Below, one piece after another: positions 51,671-59,739 of a stretch of DNA of 64,000 bases. A program made the position numbers and the translations under genes. Every line of letters begins with the position of its first letter. Within the stretch, counting starts at the first letter, position 1. Origin of the DNA: Gemmatimonadota bacterium (GTDB lineage: Bacteria; Gemmatimonadota; Gemmatimonadetes; Gemmatimonadales; GWC2-71-9); NCBI GenBank assembly GCA_003222155.1, contig QHUU01000059.1:1-64000 (forward strand), written 5' to 3'. A model generated the notes under the pieces. It ran no database searches and was not told where the DNA came from. It saw only the letters and a list, made by a program, of their open reading frames with translations.

Positions 51671-52458
51671 ACGACCTTCCTGATTCGCTCGACACTGCGA
51701 AACAGCGCATCCGGTGTGAGCGACGGCGAGAATGCGTCGAACGTGACGGCGCGGGCCCGAGGACAGCGGCGCACGGCATGTGCCAGGAAGTCGAGCATCG
51801 CATCCGACGGCTCCGCCGGCGCGATCCAGGGCCCGCGCAGGTCGCGGTCCTCTTCCACGCCGGCGACGTGCAGCTCCACCACGTGGTCGAGCGGGAATTC
51901 GGCGAGCCAGGCCTCCGGGTTGCGGTCGTGATAGTGGGCCTCGAGCCAGACGTGCGGCAGGTCGAGCAGGAAGCCCGCCCCGGTCGCCTCGAAGAAGCGC
52001 CGCAGCCAGAGCGGCTCCGGCAGCTGGCTCGCCGCTACGTCGAAGAAGCCGGGAATGTTCTCCATGACGAGTGGCTGGTCCAGGCGAGCCTTGAGCGCGG
52101 TCGCGTTACGCACGAACCGGTCGAGGAACTCTTCGGTGTAGAGCGGCGGGAAGACATAGTTGAGATTGTACGCGCCGTCCGCGGTGTGGAGACACTGGAA
52201 GTGCTCCGCCACCCAGGGCGAGCGGTACAGCTCCGCCAGCGCTCGCGCCCGCGCGATCGACCGCTCGTCGAGTGGCTCGGACAGCTGGCCCAGGTAGTCG
52301 TGGAGCAGCAGCGTGTAGCGCTCGCGGATCGCCGGCCACCACGGGTCCGTCGCCGCCGGCGGATCCGCCATCGCCAGATGGTCGATCCCCTCCGCCTGCG
52401 CCAGCTCCGCCCCCAGGTGCGGGTTGTAGAACGCGCCCACCATCAACCGGTTCGTCAT
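51667..52458 (-). CDS. DUF692-family multinuclear non-heme iron oxidase (MNIO)
   Basis: WVAEHFQ, LVMENIPGFF, GFLLDLPHVWLEAHYHDRNPEAWLAEFPLDHVVELHVAGVEEDRDLRGPW, VTFDAFSPSL; fits the DUF692 pattern. Confidence 0.75.
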   Translation of the reverse strand: MTNRLMVGAFYNPHLGAELAQAEGIDHLAMADPPAATDPWWPAIRERYTLLLHDYLGQLSEPLDERSIARARALAELYRSPWVAEHFQCLHTADGAYNLNYVFPPLYTEEFLDRFVRNATALKARLDQPLVMENIPGFFDVAASQLPEPLWLRRFFEATGAGFLLDLPHVWLEAHYHDRNPEAWLAEFPLDHVVELHVAGVEEDRDLRGPWIAPAEPSDAMLDFLAHAVRRCPRARAVTFDAFSPSLTPDALFRSVERIRKVV

Positions 52459-53582
52459 CCGTCGTCGGCTGCCAGTAACCCCTGCTCGGCGAGTTGGTCA
52501 CACAATACCTTGACCTGCGCCGCGATCATCGGCGGCCCGCCGTGGTCCGTCCACTCGGCGGCGATCGCTTCGTAGCTCTTGGCGCCGTCCAGCTGGTCGA
52601 CGACATGGCGCTCCCGAACGCCCCAGCCCGCAGCGAGGGCGCGGGCGCGCTCGGTGGCGCGCGGCGGACGGAACACGTCGCCCACCACGGCGTCGACGGC
52701 GGCAGCTTCGTCGGGCGTGAGCCCGAGGTCGGCCGCTGCGAGGTTCTGGTCCACCTGAGCCGCGGTCCGCGCTCCCGCGAGCACGATCGAGACCCCCGGG
52801 CGCTGCAATACCCACGCCAGGGCCAGGGCGGCGAGCGACGTGGCGCGGCGACGGGCGAGGGGCTCGAGCCGCTCGATCGCGGCGCGGCGCCGGGCGAACT
52901 CGCGGCCCTTGAACCAGTAAAGTCCAGCGCGGTGGTCGCCCGCCGGAAACTGCGGGGGTGCCGTGTACTTGCCCGTCAGCAGGCCGGCGGCGAGTGGCCG
53001 ATAGGCGAGGAAGGCCAGCCCGCGTTCGCGGCACAGCGGGAGCTCGCGTTGCTCCACGTCGCGATCGAACAGGTTGTAGGGTCCCTGGTACGCGACGAGG
53101 GGCACGAGCTCGAGCGCACGGGCGAGCTGGAGGTGCGTGGCGTTGCACAGCCCGATCGCGAGCGCCTTGCCCGCCTCCTGCAGCCGGTACAGCTCGTCGA
53201 GGCGCCACTCCCAGCGCTCGATCGCCTCGTGCAGCTGCACGAGGTCTACGTAGTCGGTTCGCAGACGGCGCAGCGACGCTTCGAGCGAGGTGCGCGGGTC
53301 ATCGCGCGGTCCGACCTTGGTGGCGATGGCGACGCGGTCACGATCCGCGCGGAGTGCCCGCCCGAGCAGCGCCTCCGAAGCGCCGTCGCCGTAGGCCGGG
53401 GCCGTATCGAAACACGTGACGCCGCGCTCCACGGCCCGCGCCACGGCTGCGAAGCGGTCGCGCTCGTCGGTGGCGGCGCCCCAGGCCGCGCCCCCTACCG
53501 CCCAGGCTCCGAACCCGAGGCGTGGCTCGGAGGTCCGGAAACGCGGAGGGGGCCCGACGTCAGGCCGGGCCCCCGGGCGCAT
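52455..53582 (-). CDS. Aldo/keto reductase with winged-helix-like C-terminal extension
   Basis: RLGFGAWAVGGAAWG...VERGVTCFDTAPAYGDGASEALLGRAL...IATKVG...DYVDLVQLHEA; extension VVDQLDGAKSYEAIAAEWTDHGGPPMIAAQVKVLCDQLAEQGLLAADDG. Confidence 0.88.
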   Translation of the reverse strand: MRPGARPDVGPPPRFRTSEPRLGFGAWAVGGAAWGAATDERDRFAAVARAVERGVTCFDTAPAYGDGASEALLGRALRADRDRVAIATKVGPRDDPRTSLEASLRRLRTDYVDLVQLHEAIERWEWRLDELYRLQEAGKALAIGLCNATHLQLARALELVPLVAYQGPYNLFDRDVEQRELPLCRERGLAFLAYRPLAAGLLTGKYTAPPQFPAGDHRAGLYWFKGREFARRRAAIERLEPLARRRATSLAALALAWVLQRPGVSIVLAGARTAAQVDQNLAAADLGLTPDEAAAVDAVVGDVFRPPRATERARALAAGWGVRERHVVDQLDGAKSYEAIAAEWTDHGGPPMIAAQVKVLCDQLAEQGLLAADDG

Positions 53583-53595
53583 CAGAGCCGCTCCC

Positions 53596-53688
53596 TCAGG
53601 AGTGGCAGGTGGGTACCAGCTCGGCCGTCTCGACGATCTCGGGACGATGACAGCTGGGCACGAGTTCCTGCATTTCGACGATCTGCAT
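53596..53688 (-). CDS. Candidate RiPP precursor, 30 aa with two 15-aa repeats (not in the supplied ORF track)
   Basis: Reverse-complement translation MQIVEMQELVPSCHRPEIVETAELVPTCHS*; TAAGGAGG 5 nt before ATG; repeats differ mainly at synonymous third positions; AKR ATG 13 bp after its stop. Confidence 0.82.
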   Translation of the reverse strand: MQIVEMQELVPSCHRPEIVETAELVPTCHS

Positions 53689-53733
53689 CGCTTCCTCCTT
53701 ACGGATGAGCCAGGCAAAACAGCTAGTCGATGA

Positions 53734-53762
53734 ATCCTATGGGTTGCCGCCACACCCGTCAA
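53734..53762 (-). promoter_or_regulatory. Sigma70-type promoter for the precursor operon
   Basis: Minus strand TTGACG-17 bp-TAGGAT, about 45 bp before the peptide ATG. Confidence 0.65.
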
Positions 53763-53783
53763 CCGGTAATTCTCAACGCGCCT

Positions 53784-54728
53784 ATGATCGCGATTCACGT
53801 GCTGCTCACCGAGAACCAGCTCGCGGCCGAGTTCGTCGCAGCCTTCGAGGCGCGGAGCCTGCCCGAGAAATTCTTCTACTGGCTGCCGCTGTCGGTGCGG
53901 GCGTGGCTCGCCCTGTGCTCGGACGGCGCCTATCGCAATTTCGTGCGCTCGCGCTCGTTGATCGCGCGCACGGCTCCCGAGCTGGCCCGACTCTACCCGG
54001 CGGCGCCCCTCGAGGTCCTGAGCCTCGGCGCGGGACAGGGCGACAAGGATCTGCTGCTGCTCGAGGCGCTGCGCGAGCAGGGCGCGCGCAGCGCGTACAT
54101 TCCGGTGGACACCAGTCAGGCGCTGCTCGAAATGGCGTGCGGCGGCGCGCTGCGCGCCGGCATCGCGGCCCAGGGGATCAAGGCCGACTTTACCAGGCCC
54201 GAGCAGCTCCTCTCGCTTGCCGCGGAGCCGGAAGCGCCGCCGCGCCTCGTCCTGCTGCTCGGAAACACCCTCGGCGCGTTCGATCCCATCGCCGCCGCCC
54301 GCCAGCTGCGGCAGCTGCTGCGTGCCGACGACGCGCTTCTCGTGGACGGCGAGCTGTACGCCGGCGACGCCACCGTCGCGGGCTACGACAACCCGCTCAA
54401 CCGCCGGTTCGCATGGGCGCCGCTCCACTCGGTCGGGATCGGCGACGCGGACGGCGCGCTCGTCTTCGAGGCCAGAGACGATCCGCGGCTGCCCGGCCTG
54501 CACCTCATCGCGAAGCACTTCAGCGCGACCCGCGCCGTGGAGGCCCGGATGGGGGGGGGCGGCGAAGCGGTGCGCATCGGCCGCGGAGAGCGGCTCGAGA
54601 TGAATCACTCGTACAAGTACGCCGCCGACACCCTCCTGCGGATTCTCTCCGACGCGGGGCTCGCCGTGCGCTGGCAGGCTGCGAGCGACGACCAGCGGTT
54701 CCTCATGGCGCTCGCTTCCCCCGCGTGA
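53784..54728 (+). CDS. EgtD-like (L-histidine N-alpha-methyltransferase family) SAM-dependent methyltransferase
   Basis: SLPEKFFYW, VLSLGAGQGDKDLLLLEALREQG, YIPVDTSQALLEMA, LVLLLGNTLGAFDP, EMNHSYKYAADTLLRILSDAGLAVRWQAASDDQRFLMAL. Confidence 0.75.
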   Translation: MIAIHVLLTENQLAAEFVAAFEARSLPEKFFYWLPLSVRAWLALCSDGAYRNFVRSRSLIARTAPELARLYPAAPLEVLSLGAGQGDKDLLLLEALREQGARSAYIPVDTSQALLEMACGGALRAGIAAQGIKADFTRPEQLLSLAAEPEAPPRLVLLLGNTLGAFDPIAAARQLRQLLRADDALLVDGELYAGDATVAGYDNPLNRRFAWAPLHSVGIGDADGALVFEARDDPRLPGLHLIAKHFSATRAVEARMGGGGEAVRIGRGERLEMNHSYKYAADTLLRILSDAGLAVRWQAASDDQRFLMALASPA

Positions 54729-55477
54729 CGACGCCCCTCGAGGTGCAGGGGCTCGGCTATGAGCTGCCGGGAAAGGGGACAGGGGAAATGAGAAGGGGAC
54801 GCTTCCTGGTGCACGATGTCTCCTTCACCGTGGGCGCAGGCGAGACGCTCGTGCTGCTCGGGCGCAGCGGCTCCGGCAAGACCACGACCCTGAAGCTCAT
54901 CAATCGTCTGCTCGAGCCGTCCGCCGGCGAGGTGCGCATCGCTGGAGCGCGCGCACGCGATCTGGCGGCGACGCGTTTGCGACGCCGCATCGGGTACGTC
55001 ATCCAGGAGGTGGGGTTGTTCCCGCACTTCACGGTGGCACGGAACGTGGGGCTGGTGCCGCGGCTCGAGGGATGGGAGCCGCGGCGCATCGCGGAACGGG
55101 TGCGCGAGCTCCTGGCGGTCGTGGGCCTGGACCCCGACACCTTCGCCTTGCGCTATCCGCATCAGCTCTCGGGCGGGCAGCGCCAGCGCGTGGGTGTGGC
55201 ACGCGCCCTCGCAGCCGACCCGCCCCTGCTCCTGCTGGACGAGCCGTTCGGCGCGCTGGACCCGATTACGCGCGTGGAGCTGCAGCGCGAGTTTCAAGCC
55301 CTGAAGCAGCGCCTCGGCCAGGCGATGGTGTTCGTCACGCACGACGTGCGCGAAGGGCTGATGCTCGCGACCCGGATCGGTCTCATGCAGCAGGGAGGGC
55401 TCGTGTTCCTGGGAACGCCGCAGGAGTTCCGCCAGAGCGACCATCCGGAATCCAAAGCGTTCATGGCGGCGGCGTGA
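54725..55477 (+). CDS. ABC transporter ATPase, osmoprotectant/betaine type (OpuCA/ProV-like)
   Basis: GTG start; VLLGRSGSGKTTTLKLINRLLEPSAGEV, HQLSGGQRQRVGVARALAADPPLLLLDEPFGALDPITR. Confidence 0.92.
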   Translation: MTTPLEVQGLGYELPGKGTGEMRRGRFLVHDVSFTVGAGETLVLLGRSGSGKTTTLKLINRLLEPSAGEVRIAGARARDLAATRLRRRIGYVIQEVGLFPHFTVARNVGLVPRLEGWEPRRIAERVRELLAVVGLDPDTFALRYPHQLSGGQRQRVGVARALAADPPLLLLDEPFGALDPITRVELQREFQALKQRLGQAMVFVTHDVREGLMLATRIGLMQQGGLVFLGTPQEFRQSDHPESKAFMAAA

Positions 55478-56112
55478 GTCTCTGGAGCTTCTACGCCCGC
55501 AATTCCGGGGAAGTCCTGGGACTCGTGGGACAGCATGTGTCGCTGGTCGTGAGCTCCACCGCCATCGCGATCGTCCTGGGGGTGCCGGTCGGCATCGTGC
55601 TCACGCGGCGGCCCGCCTGGCGGGCGCCGGTGCTGGGACTCGCCAACGTGTTCCAGACGATCCCGAGCCTCGCCCTGTTCGGGTTTCTCATCCCGCTTCC
55701 CTTCATTGGCGGGATCGGGGCGACGACGGCGATCGTCGCGCTGGTCGTCTACGCGCTGCTCCCGATCGTCCGGAACACCTACACGGGGATCGCCGGCGTG
55801 GACCCGGCGGTGCGTGAGGCCGGACGGGGGATGGGGATGACCGACTGGCAGCTCCTCACCCAGGTCGAGCTGCCGCTGGGCTTGGGTGTGATCCTGGCGG
55901 GCGTGCGCGTGGCCACGGTGGTGAGCGTGGGGACGGCGACGATCGCGGCCGCCATCGGCGCAGGCGGGCTCGGCGTGTACATCTTCCGCGGCGTTGCGGT
56001 GGTGGACGACACCCTGATTCTGGCCGGCGCCCTGCCCGCGGCGCTGATGGCCCTCGCGGCGGACGGCCTGCTGGGCCTGGCCGAGCGACGGTTCGCGTGG
56101 CGGGCGAAATGA
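55474..56112 (+). CDS. ABC permease, osmoprotectant type (OpuCB/ProW-like)
   Basis: VQTIPSLALFGFLIPLPFIGGIG-type region (VFQTIPSLALFGFLIPLPFIGGIGATTAIVAL), PIVRNTYTGIAGVDPAVREAGRGMGMTDWQLLTQVELPL. Confidence 0.92.
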   Translation: MSLWSFYARNSGEVLGLVGQHVSLVVSSTAIAIVLGVPVGIVLTRRPAWRAPVLGLANVFQTIPSLALFGFLIPLPFIGGIGATTAIVALVVYALLPIVRNTYTGIAGVDPAVREAGRGMGMTDWQLLTQVELPLGLGVILAGVRVATVVSVGTATIAAAIGAGGLGVYIFRGVAVVDDTLILAGALPAALMALAADGLLGLAERRFAWRAK

Positions 56113-57029
56113 GTCCTCACCCCCTGTCCCCCTCTCCCGTTGGGAGAGGGGGAACGGCGGGCTGGCCGCGCTGGTCCCTCGGCCTGGTCGCCCTGCTGCT
56201 CGGGGGGTGCGCCCACCGCGACCGGATCGTGGTCGGCTCCAAGAACTTCACCGAGTCCGACCTGCTGGGCGAAATCGTGGCGCAGCAGATCGAGCGCCGT
56301 ACGGGGCTGCCGGTCCAGCGCCGCTTCCACCTGGGCGGCACGTTCGTGTGCCATCAGGCCATCACGGCGGGCCAGATCGATCTCTACGTGGAGTACACGG
56401 GGACGGCGTACACCGCCGTCCTGAAGCACGCACCGGTGGCCGTTCCCGACAGCGTCTATCGCTCCGTGGTGCGTGACTACCTGCAGCGCTTCGGGCTCGT
56501 CTGGGGCGAACCGCTCGGGTTCAACAACACGTTCGCCATCACCGTGCGGCGCCGCGACGCCACACGCTATGGTCTGAAGCGCATCTCCGACCTGCCGCGC
56601 CTGGCGCCCCGTTGGAAGGCGGGATTCGGCTACGAGTTCCTCGAGCGGGCCGACGGCTTCCGGGGGCTCGCGGCCACGTACGGGCTGCGGTTCGCGTCCC
56701 CGCCGATTGCGATGGACTTGGGGCTCACGTATCGCGCGCTGGCGCAGGGGAAGGTCGACGTGATCGCCGGGAACTCCACCGACGGCCAGATTCAGGCGCT
56801 CGACCTCATGGTGCTGGAAGACGACCGCCACTATTTCCCGCCGTACGAAGCCGCGCCGGTGATCCGACAGGCGACGGTGGCGCGGCATTCGGGCGTCGGC
56901 GCGGCCCTCGCGCAGCTCGCGGGCCGCATCTCCGATGCCGAGATGCGGCGGCTCAACGCCCGCGCGGACGTGGCGCACGAGGACATCGCGACCATCGCGC
57001 GCGACTGGCTGAAGACCAACCTGCCGTGA
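56109..57029 (+). CDS. Glycine-betaine/choline-type substrate-binding lipoprotein (OpuAC/OpuCC family)
   Basis: Lipobox LLLGGC; RIVVGSKNFTESDLLGEIVAQQIERRTGLPVQRRFHLGGTFVCHQAITAGQIDLYVEYTGTAYTAVL. Confidence 0.92.
   Translation: MSPHPLSPSPVGRGGTAGWPRWSLGLVALLLGGCAHRDRIVVGSKNFTESDLLGEIVAQQIERRTGLPVQRRFHLGGTFVCHQAITAGQIDLYVEYTGTAYTAVLKHAPVAVPDSVYRSVVRDYLQRFGLVWGEPLGFNNTFAITVRRRDATRYGLKRISDLPRLAPRWKAGFGYEFLERADGFRGLAATYGLRFASPPIAMDLGLTYRALAQGKVDVIAGNSTDGQIQALDLMVLEDDRHYFPPYEAAPVIRQATVARHSGVGAALAQLAGRISDAEMRRLNARADVAHEDIATIARDWLKTNLP
56117..56154. repeat. Interspersed palindromic repeat inside the signal-peptide coding region
   Basis: TCACCCCCTGTCCCCCTCTCCC-GTT-GGGAGAGGGGGAA; 11-bp perfect arms at 56128-56138/56142-56152. 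Confidence 0.7.
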
Positions 57030-57880
57030 AGGCGCGCCTGCAGCTGGTGCTCGCCGCGCTCTGCTTCTCGACCGCGGGCGCGGCCATCAAGTGGTGCGCG
57101 TTCGGCGCGTCGCAGATCGCCGCGTTCCGCGCTCTGGTGGCGATGCTCGCGATGCTCGTGCTGATCCCCGAGGCCCGCCACCGATGGAGCTGGCGCGTCG
57201 GGCTCGTGGGCGTCGCCTACGCGGCCGCGGGTCTGCTGTTCGTGTTCGCGAACAAGCTGACGACCGCCGCCAGTACGGTATTCCTCCTGGCGACGAACCC
57301 GCTCTTCGTGGTCGCGCTGGCGCCGTGGCTCCTGAAGGAGCGCGTGCGAGCGGCGGACCTGGCGTTCATGGGAGTGCTCGCGGTGGGCCTGGCGCTGCTG
57401 TTCGTGGGCGGACACCGACACTTTGCTACGGCGCCCGACCCCTTTGTCGGCAACGTGCTGGCCGCGGGGAGCGCGGTGGCGTGGGCGTTCACGGTCACGG
57501 GCTACCGCTGGCTCGCGCGTCAGGGCGGCGGCCACGGCCCGATCGCGGCCGCCGCCGCGTGCGGCAACCTGATCGTGTTCCTGCTGTGCCTGCCCGGAGC
57601 CTTGCCTCTCGCGGCCGGTCGGGGCACCGACTGGCTGATCGTGATCTACCTCGGCGTGTTCCAGCTCGGCCTCGCCTACGTGTTCCTGTCGCGCGCCATC
57701 ACGCGAGTGCCCGCGCTCGAGGCCTCGCTGTTCCTGCTGGTCGAGCCGGTGCTGAGCCCCGTGTGGGCCTGGCTCGCGCACGGTGAGACGCCGGGGCCAC
57801 TGGCAGCGATCGGGGGCGCCGTCATCCTGACGGCGACGGCGCTCAAGTCGTGGCGCGACACGGCGGTGGTGACCGCGTGA
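57026..57880 (+). CDS. EamA/DMT-family transporter
   Basis: Two homologous EamA halves; GTGA overlap with upstream gene. Confidence 0.88.
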   Translation: MKARLQLVLAALCFSTAGAAIKWCAFGASQIAAFRALVAMLAMLVLIPEARHRWSWRVGLVGVAYAAAGLLFVFANKLTTAASTVFLLATNPLFVVALAPWLLKERVRAADLAFMGVLAVGLALLFVGGHRHFATAPDPFVGNVLAAGSAVAWAFTVTGYRWLARQGGGHGPIAAAAACGNLIVFLLCLPGALPLAAGRGTDWLIVIYLGVFQLGLAYVFLSRAITRVPALEASLFLLVEPVLSPVWAWLAHGETPGPLAAIGGAVILTATALKSWRDTAVVTA

Positions 57881-59103
57881 GCGACCGGATCATCCGCACC
57901 TATTTCGCCATCACGGGACTGTTCAACCTGGCGATGTCGCTCATCTGGGGGATCGATACGCTGTTCAAGCTGGGCGCCGGGCTCGACATTCAGCAGGTGC
58001 TCTTGACCAACGCCGCGTTCACGCTCGGCTCGATGGTGTTCGAGATTCCGACGGGCGTCGTAGCGGACACCGTGGGGCGACGCGTGTCGCTGCTGTTGTG
58101 TCTCGTCACGCTGTTCGCCACGACATTGTTGTACGTCGCCTGCGCATGGCGCGGGTGGGGGTTCGGGGGGTTCATGTGGATCTCGGTGCTGCTCGGGCTG
58201 GGGTACACGTTCTACACGGGCGCCGTGGATGCCTGGCTCGTGGACGCCCTCAAGTCCACGGGCTTTACGGGCCCGCTGGAGCCCGTGTTCGCCCGGGGCC
58301 AGATGTACTTCGGGGCCGCGATGCTGGTCGGCACGATCGGCGGCGGCTTGCTGGGCGACATCCGTCTTTACATCCCGTACCTGGTGCGGGCCGGTCTCGT
58401 CGTGCCGCTCTTCCTGCTGGCGTGGTTCCGCATGCCGGAGCTGGGATTCACGCCACGGGCACTGGAGCTCCGCCGCGTGGGGCCCGAGCTGCGGCGCGTC
58501 TTGGTGGAGGGCTTGAGGTACGGACTGCGCAACCCCGTCATCCGGCCCGTGATGCTGGCGTCGCTCGTCGCCATGAGCTTCATGATCTTCGGTTTCTACA
58601 GCTGGCAGCGCTACTTCCTCGATCTGCTGGGGCGCGACCTCGTATGGGTGGACGGGGTGATCAGCGCGCTGGTCGGACTGAGCCTCATCGTGGGCAACGC
58701 GCTCGTCGCGCCGGTCTCCCGCGTCGTCCGGACGCGGACCGGAGTGCTCATGCTCTCGACCGGGGCCCAGGCCGTGCTCGCGGTGGCCTGTGGCCTGCTC
58801 ACGAACTTCTTCGCCGTCGTATCGCTGTATCTGCTGTACGGCGTGGCCGTCGGGCTCGCCCTGCCCGTGAAGCAGGCCTATCTGAACGCGCACATCCCGT
58901 CGGCCCAGCGGGCGACGATCATCTCGCTCGACTCGATGTTCGCGAGCAGCGGCGGCGTGCTGGGACAGACGGCGTGGGGCTGGGTGGCGCGGACGCGATC
59001 CATCGGCGCGGCGTGGGCGGGGAGCGGGGTGACGCTGCTGCTGGGTATCCCGCTGTACTGGCTGGCGCGGCGGAGGGACCGTCATCTGGACGCGATGGGC
59101 TAG
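57877..59103 (+). CDS. MFS transporter
   Basis: 12 TM pattern; FEIPTGVVADTVGRRVSLLL. Confidence 0.9.
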   Translation: MSDRIIRTYFAITGLFNLAMSLIWGIDTLFKLGAGLDIQQVLLTNAAFTLGSMVFEIPTGVVADTVGRRVSLLLCLVTLFATTLLYVACAWRGWGFGGFMWISVLLGLGYTFYTGAVDAWLVDALKSTGFTGPLEPVFARGQMYFGAAMLVGTIGGGLLGDIRLYIPYLVRAGLVVPLFLLAWFRMPELGFTPRALELRRVGPELRRVLVEGLRYGLRNPVIRPVMLASLVAMSFMIFGFYSWQRYFLDLLGRDLVWVDGVISALVGLSLIVGNALVAPVSRVVRTRTGVLMLSTGAQAVLAVACGLLTNFFAVVSLYLLYGVAVGLALPVKQAYLNAHIPSAQRATIISLDSMFASSGGVLGQTAWGWVARTRSIGAAWAGSGVTLLLGIPLYWLARRRDRHLDAMG

Positions 59104-59127
59104 ACGCCGAGACGCCGGGGTAGACGC

Positions 59128-59230
59128 CTAGACGCCGAGACGCCTAGCGGGTGTCAGCGTTAAGGGGTCAGGACTCTCCTGACCGCTCATACCTCAGCGC
59201 CGCTAGGCGTCTGTGCGTCTCGGCGTCTAG
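59128..59230. repeat. GACGC-type inverted repeat with nested stem-loop between convergent genes
   Basis: CTAGACGCCGAGACGCCTAGCG (59128-59149) versus CGCTAGGCGTCTGTGCGTCTCGGCGTCTAG (59201-59230); inner GGTCAGGA-CTC-TCCTGACC (59166-59184). Confidence 0.8.
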
Positions 59231-59595
59231 TCTTTCGTGCTGTCTTTCTTCTGGTCCTGATGCACGTCCTTGCGGTCCTGCCTCAAGTCCCTGCGATCCC
59301 GGCGTGCGTCGCGCGCGTCGTGGCGCCGATCGCGACGATCCTGCCGCAGATCCCGCGCGTCGCGCCGCGCGTCGGTCGTGTCGCCGTGCCTCAGGTCCTG
59401 CCGCACGTCCCGGCGATCCTGGCGGATGTCTCTGGTGTCGTGGCGGATGTCCTTGCGGTCGCCGCGCAGCTCGCGGCGGTCGTGGCGGACTTCCTTGCGG
59501 TCCTGCTTCACCGCGCCCGAGTCCTGGGCGGAGAGCACTCGAGGGGCGCTCACGGCGAGCGCCAGCACGGCGAAGACGGCGAATAGACGTCGCAT
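59227..59595 (-). CDS. Secreted Arg/Asp-rich heptad-repeat protein
   Basis: 122 aa; signal peptide then DRKEVRHDRRELRGDRKDIRHDTRDIRQDRRDVRQDLRH...RRDARDLRQDRRDRRHDARDARRDRRDLRQDRKDVHQD. Confidence 0.75.
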   Translation of the reverse strand: MRRLFAVFAVLALAVSAPRVLSAQDSGAVKQDRKEVRHDRRELRGDRKDIRHDTRDIRQDRRDVRQDLRHGDTTDARRDARDLRQDRRDRRHDARDARRDRRDLRQDRKDVHQDQKKDSTKD

Positions 59596-59739
59596 ACAGG
59601 TGGTCCCGGTTAAGGTCGGAAATAAGACCCGGGCATCGGGCCAAGCGTTAACAACGTGATGCCGATCACACGGTACACGCGAGCGTTGCTTGAACTTGGG
59701 CAAGTTGCTCCGTTGGAGGCCGTGTAGATTCCAGCCCCT

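Noticed and set aside
52494-53708. 404-aa plus ORF antisense to the AKR and precursor peptide
   Set aside because: No domain similarity; the minus strand carries the promoter, SD and conserved proteins.
54766-54800. Purine-rich AGGGGAC segment near the start of the ABC ATPase as a mobile repeat
   Set aside because: Suggestive in-frame insertion but only partial internal repetition and no second copy firmly identified.
53705-55477. 590-aa plus ORF spanning the EgtD-like and ABC genes
   Set aside because: Only the ABC ATPase from GTG 54725 is real in this frame; the EgtD-like gene lies in another frame.
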